Below are positions 63,201-64,000 of a stretch of 64,000 nt of DNA, one piece after another. A program made the position numbers and the translations under genes. Within the stretch, counting starts at the first letter, position 1; every line of letters starts with the position of its first letter. Source of the DNA: Chloroflexota bacterium (GTDB lineage: Bacteria > Chloroflexota > Anaerolineae > J036 > Brachytrichaceae); the NCBI GenBank assembly GCA_025354985.1, contig JANXLU010000053.1:1-64000 (forward strand). Direction: 5' to 3'. The notes beneath the pieces were generated by a model. It ran no database searches. It had not been told where the DNA came from and was given only the letters and a program-made list of their open reading frames with translations.

Positions 63201-64000
63201 GTCAGAAAAAAATCAACATCATCGTGTGGGACTCGGTTGGCAACGTCATGTGGGGTGTTGCCAATTGGGATGAGCTCGATACCGCGCGGCGGGCACAACT
63301 CATCGAGGAACACCCGGGCGGCGAGCCTGGAGCCCGCGCAGATGCGCCATCGTGGGCGCACCTGTTCAGGGAGCATGCTGTTCAGCTTACCCATGTGCAC
63401 TCGGCGACTGAATTGGAATCAGTGATTGCAGACGCGGACTATTTAGTCACTCACAAAGTGCGTGTGCCGCCCGACGTGCTTCGCAAGGGCAAACGGTTGC
63501 GTCTGGTGCAGCACCTTGGGCTGGATGATCGCGGCATCCCCAAGGAAGTGATTCGCGCGTTGGGCATTCCCTGCGCATCCACCCCGTTGATCAATTATTT
63601 TGCTGTTGCGGAACATGCCTGGGCGCTGATTTTGAATCATCTGAAGCAGCTTCCCGGTCAGCGTGCCGGGATGATCTCTCGCGCCTATTTGCAGCGTCAG
63701 TGGGGTACGTTTCGTGGTCTGCAACTCGCCTGCGATCAAACCCTGGGTTTGTTGGGATTTGGTGAGATCGCCCGGCCAATGGCCCGGATGGCCCAGGCAT
63801 TTGGCATGCGCGTTCAGTATTGGGACATCGAGCGTTTTCAAAATCTTGAAGCTCGGTACGAAGCCGAGTATGTTGCCTGGGAGCAAGTTTTTCGCAGTTC
63901 AGACATTGTCAGTGTGCAACTTGCCTTGAATCCTCAAACTCAAGGAATCATTGGCGCTGCCGAAATTGATGCCATGAAACCTGGCGCACTGTTCGTCAAC
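63197..64000 (+). CDS. D-2-hydroxyacid dehydrogenase, 3' end outside the window
   Basis: At least 268 residues of a D-isomer-specific 2-hydroxyacid dehydrogenase. The cofactor site is LGLLGFGEIARPMARMAQAF (GxGxxx type), preceded by the segment for the substrate-binding domain. The catalytic Arg/Glu/His lie partly beyond the end. The ATG overlaps the previous stop (ATGA). It may reduce or oxidise a keto acid at the end of the pathway. Confidence 0.85.
   Translation, partial: MSQKKINIIVWDSVGNVMWGVANWDELDTARRAQLIEEHPGGEPGARADAPSWAHLFREHAVQLTHVHSATELESVIADADYLVTHKVRVPPDVLRKGKRLRLVQHLGLDDRGIPKEVIRALGIPCASTPLINYFAVAEHAWALILNHLKQLPGQRAGMISRAYLQRQWGTFRGLQLACDQTLGLLGFGEIARPMARMAQAFGMRVQYWDIERFQNLEARYEAEYVAWEQVFRSSDIVSVQLALNPQTQGIIGAAEIDAMKPGALFVN

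Overview
The window looks like chromosomal DNA of a member of the Chloroflexota, probably an uncultured Anaerolineae-like lineage. That placement is an inference. It rests on lipoproteins with long Ala/Pro/Thr linkers after the lipobox, a DUF2089/SHOCT-like gene set, family-5 ABC binding proteins with an 'AAPPPAA' type linker, moderately high G+C, and many genes whose -10 box lies 6-10 nt before the start codon. There is no rRNA, CRISPR array, intact insertion sequence or prophage. One tRNA gene is present (Met-CAT, initiator-like).

Layout. 1-2000: a 44-bp tandem repeat, radA broken by one missing base, and a decayed DUF4351 gene. 2069-9152: small-molecule enzymes (DinB-like, MBL-like, two aldo/keto reductases, an SDR, a histone-deacetylase-fold amidohydrolase, family 4 uracil-DNA glycosylase, PIG-L deacetylase), with a truncated ABC ATPase between the two reductases. 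9199-17602: phosphoesterase, ketopantoate-reductase-like gene, murJ, an SH3 lipoprotein, a lone receiver protein, ilvD, a methyltransferase and an Lrp-type regulator. 17653-23102: a lipoprotein, then a six-gene operon led by a DUF2089 regulator and including an M67 peptidase, with a divergent Gly/Met/Gln-rich protein. 23184-30424: orphan DNA methyltransferase, argS with unusual signature motifs, biotin carrier protein plus recJ, and a glycosyltransferase. 30457-34812: di-heme cytochrome c, CcmA-like ATPase, serine hydrolase, oxidoreductase. 34871-39377: ftsH, a polyprenyl-phosphate sugar transferase and a MerR regulator.

39395-43443 is a stress and signalling cassette (UspA, PRC-barrel, two CBS proteins, NarL/NarX-type two-component pair). 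43642-45918 is a copper/redox group (DoxX, two-domain multicopper oxidase, cupredoxin). 46020-54904 holds two MFS transporters, an aldo/keto reductase, an AIM24 protein with a structured leader, an SPFH-like protein and a divergent 882-residue GAF/TPR protein, with a PhzF fragment. 55039-64000 contains the tRNA and a solute-uptake and catabolism cluster: a family-5 ABC importer without ATPases, an enolase-superfamily dehydratase, two xylose-isomerase-like TIM barrels, a Gfo/Idh/MocA dehydrogenase and a D-2-hydroxyacid dehydrogenase that runs off the end. Together these suggest uptake and breakdown of a sugar or sugar acid.

The most striking observation is how expression signals are arranged. 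Many first-in-operon genes carry a -10 box ending 6-10 nt before the start codon, so their mRNAs should be leaderless. At several divergent gene pairs the two -10 boxes overlap or interlock and the two start codons lie only 21-46 bp apart. Genes with a leader instead show clear Shine-Dalgarno sequences. At least five gene remnants show ongoing gene loss.
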